Below the pieces are notes generated by a model. It was not told the DNA's origin and did no database searches. It saw nothing but the letters and a program-made list of their open reading frames with translations. From Pseudomonadota bacterium (lineage in GTDB: Bacteria > Chloroflexota > UBA5177), in NCBI GenBank assembly GCA_021324655.1, contig JAJPIP010000079.1, positions 1-40,991 of the forward strand: a stretch of 40,991 bases of DNA, in the 5' to 3' direction. Shown piece after piece: positions 40,925 through 40,991 of the stretch; position 1 is the first letter of the stretch; every line of letters begins with the position of its first letter. The position numbers and the translations under genes are program-made.

Positions 40925-40991
40925 ATGTCGGGAGGAAGGCGCATGCTCGGAGTATCTCCCCATCCTGGAGGCTCTGATGTGCCTGCATCCC
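40925..40991 (+). CDS. Possible 5' end of a gene running off the window
   Basis: ATG 40925 and ATG 40943 are in one open frame to the window edge. GGGAGGAAGG lies a few bases before the second ATG, giving MLGVSPHPGGSDVPA... Only about 16 codons are visible from the better start, so coding status is unproven. Confidence 0.25.
   Translation, partial: MSGGRRMLGVSPHPGGSDVPAS

Noticed and set aside
1-40991. CRISPR arrays, tRNA/rRNA genes, insertion sequences and prophage
   Set aside because: No regularly spaced repeats of about 30 bp, no T-loop GGTTCGAATCC-type signatures in gaps, and no transposase, integrase or phage structural motifs were found by reading.

Overview
The window is a GC-rich (visually above 60%) bacterial chromosome segment of densely packed genes, with many GTG/TTG starts and many 1-4 bp start/stop overlaps. 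It has no rRNA, tRNA, transposase, integrase, phage or CRISPR features that I can see. The gene set (parAB, HU, upp, mutY-like, isocitrate dehydrogenase, acyl-CoA dehydrogenase, TSUP/DUF1634 pair, COG4280-type protein, PRC-barrel, YihY/BrkB, enterobactin-exporter-like MFS) fits a free-living Chloroflexota-type or related bacterium. That placement is an inference from gene style, not a phylogenetic result.

Layout. 1-4.9 kb: a minus-strand exopolysaccharide operon (Wzz/BY-kinase, AsnB-type amidotransferase, GT4 glycosyltransferase) behind a promoter with a dyad placed like an operator. 5.0-11.9 kb: small stress or housekeeping genes (ABM-like protein, Ca2+/H+ antiporter, PRC-barrel plus a CxxC protein, DUF1440-like membrane protein, glutaredoxin-like protein, SDR, DUF1622) and several unknowns. 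11.9-19.9 kb: a minus-strand string of oligopeptide-type ABC genes (solute-binding protein, DppB, DppC), then an FAD/NAD(P) oxidoreductase and a 970-residue protein. That last protein joins an NqrB/RnfD-like (UnbU-like) membrane domain, an internal twin-arginine motif, seven FG-GAP repeats and an ASPIC/UnbV domain. 20.2-21.1 kb: a second, orphan DppC-type permease on the other strand. 21.2-25.8 kb: parB-parA, a TSUP exporter with DUF1634, a methyltransferase and upp. 26.0-29.8 kb: YihY, a COG4280-type membrane protein with two tiny downstream genes, and a CynX/NimT-like MFS. 29.9-33.5 kb: two paralogous GAF-GGDEF proteins, one degenerate and one intact, flanking a J-domain-like/TM/FN3-like/Thr-Pro-rich protein. 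33.5-40.9 kb: a MutY lacking iron-sulfur cysteines, HU, acyl-CoA dehydrogenase, isocitrate dehydrogenase, a coiled-coil protein, a paralog of the unknown gene at 10.5 kb, an MFS exporter and a secreted unknown.

The most unusual items are four. First, the UnbU-UnbV-like fusion with its flavoprotein partner (11887-16076), with no enediyne polyketide synthase in sight. Second, the two-copy unknown family (10527-11063 and 38398-38883), in which each protein carries an internal duplication of about 35 residues. Third, the GGDEF / J-like-FN3 / GGDEF island, where the degenerate GGDEF keeps its c-di-GMP inhibitory-site motif. Fourth, the MutY homolog without cluster cysteines and without a conventional start codon.

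Starts were chosen from ribosome-binding sites, signal peptides and paralog alignment. Where they are uncertain this is stated. All family assignments rest on motif recognition by eye.
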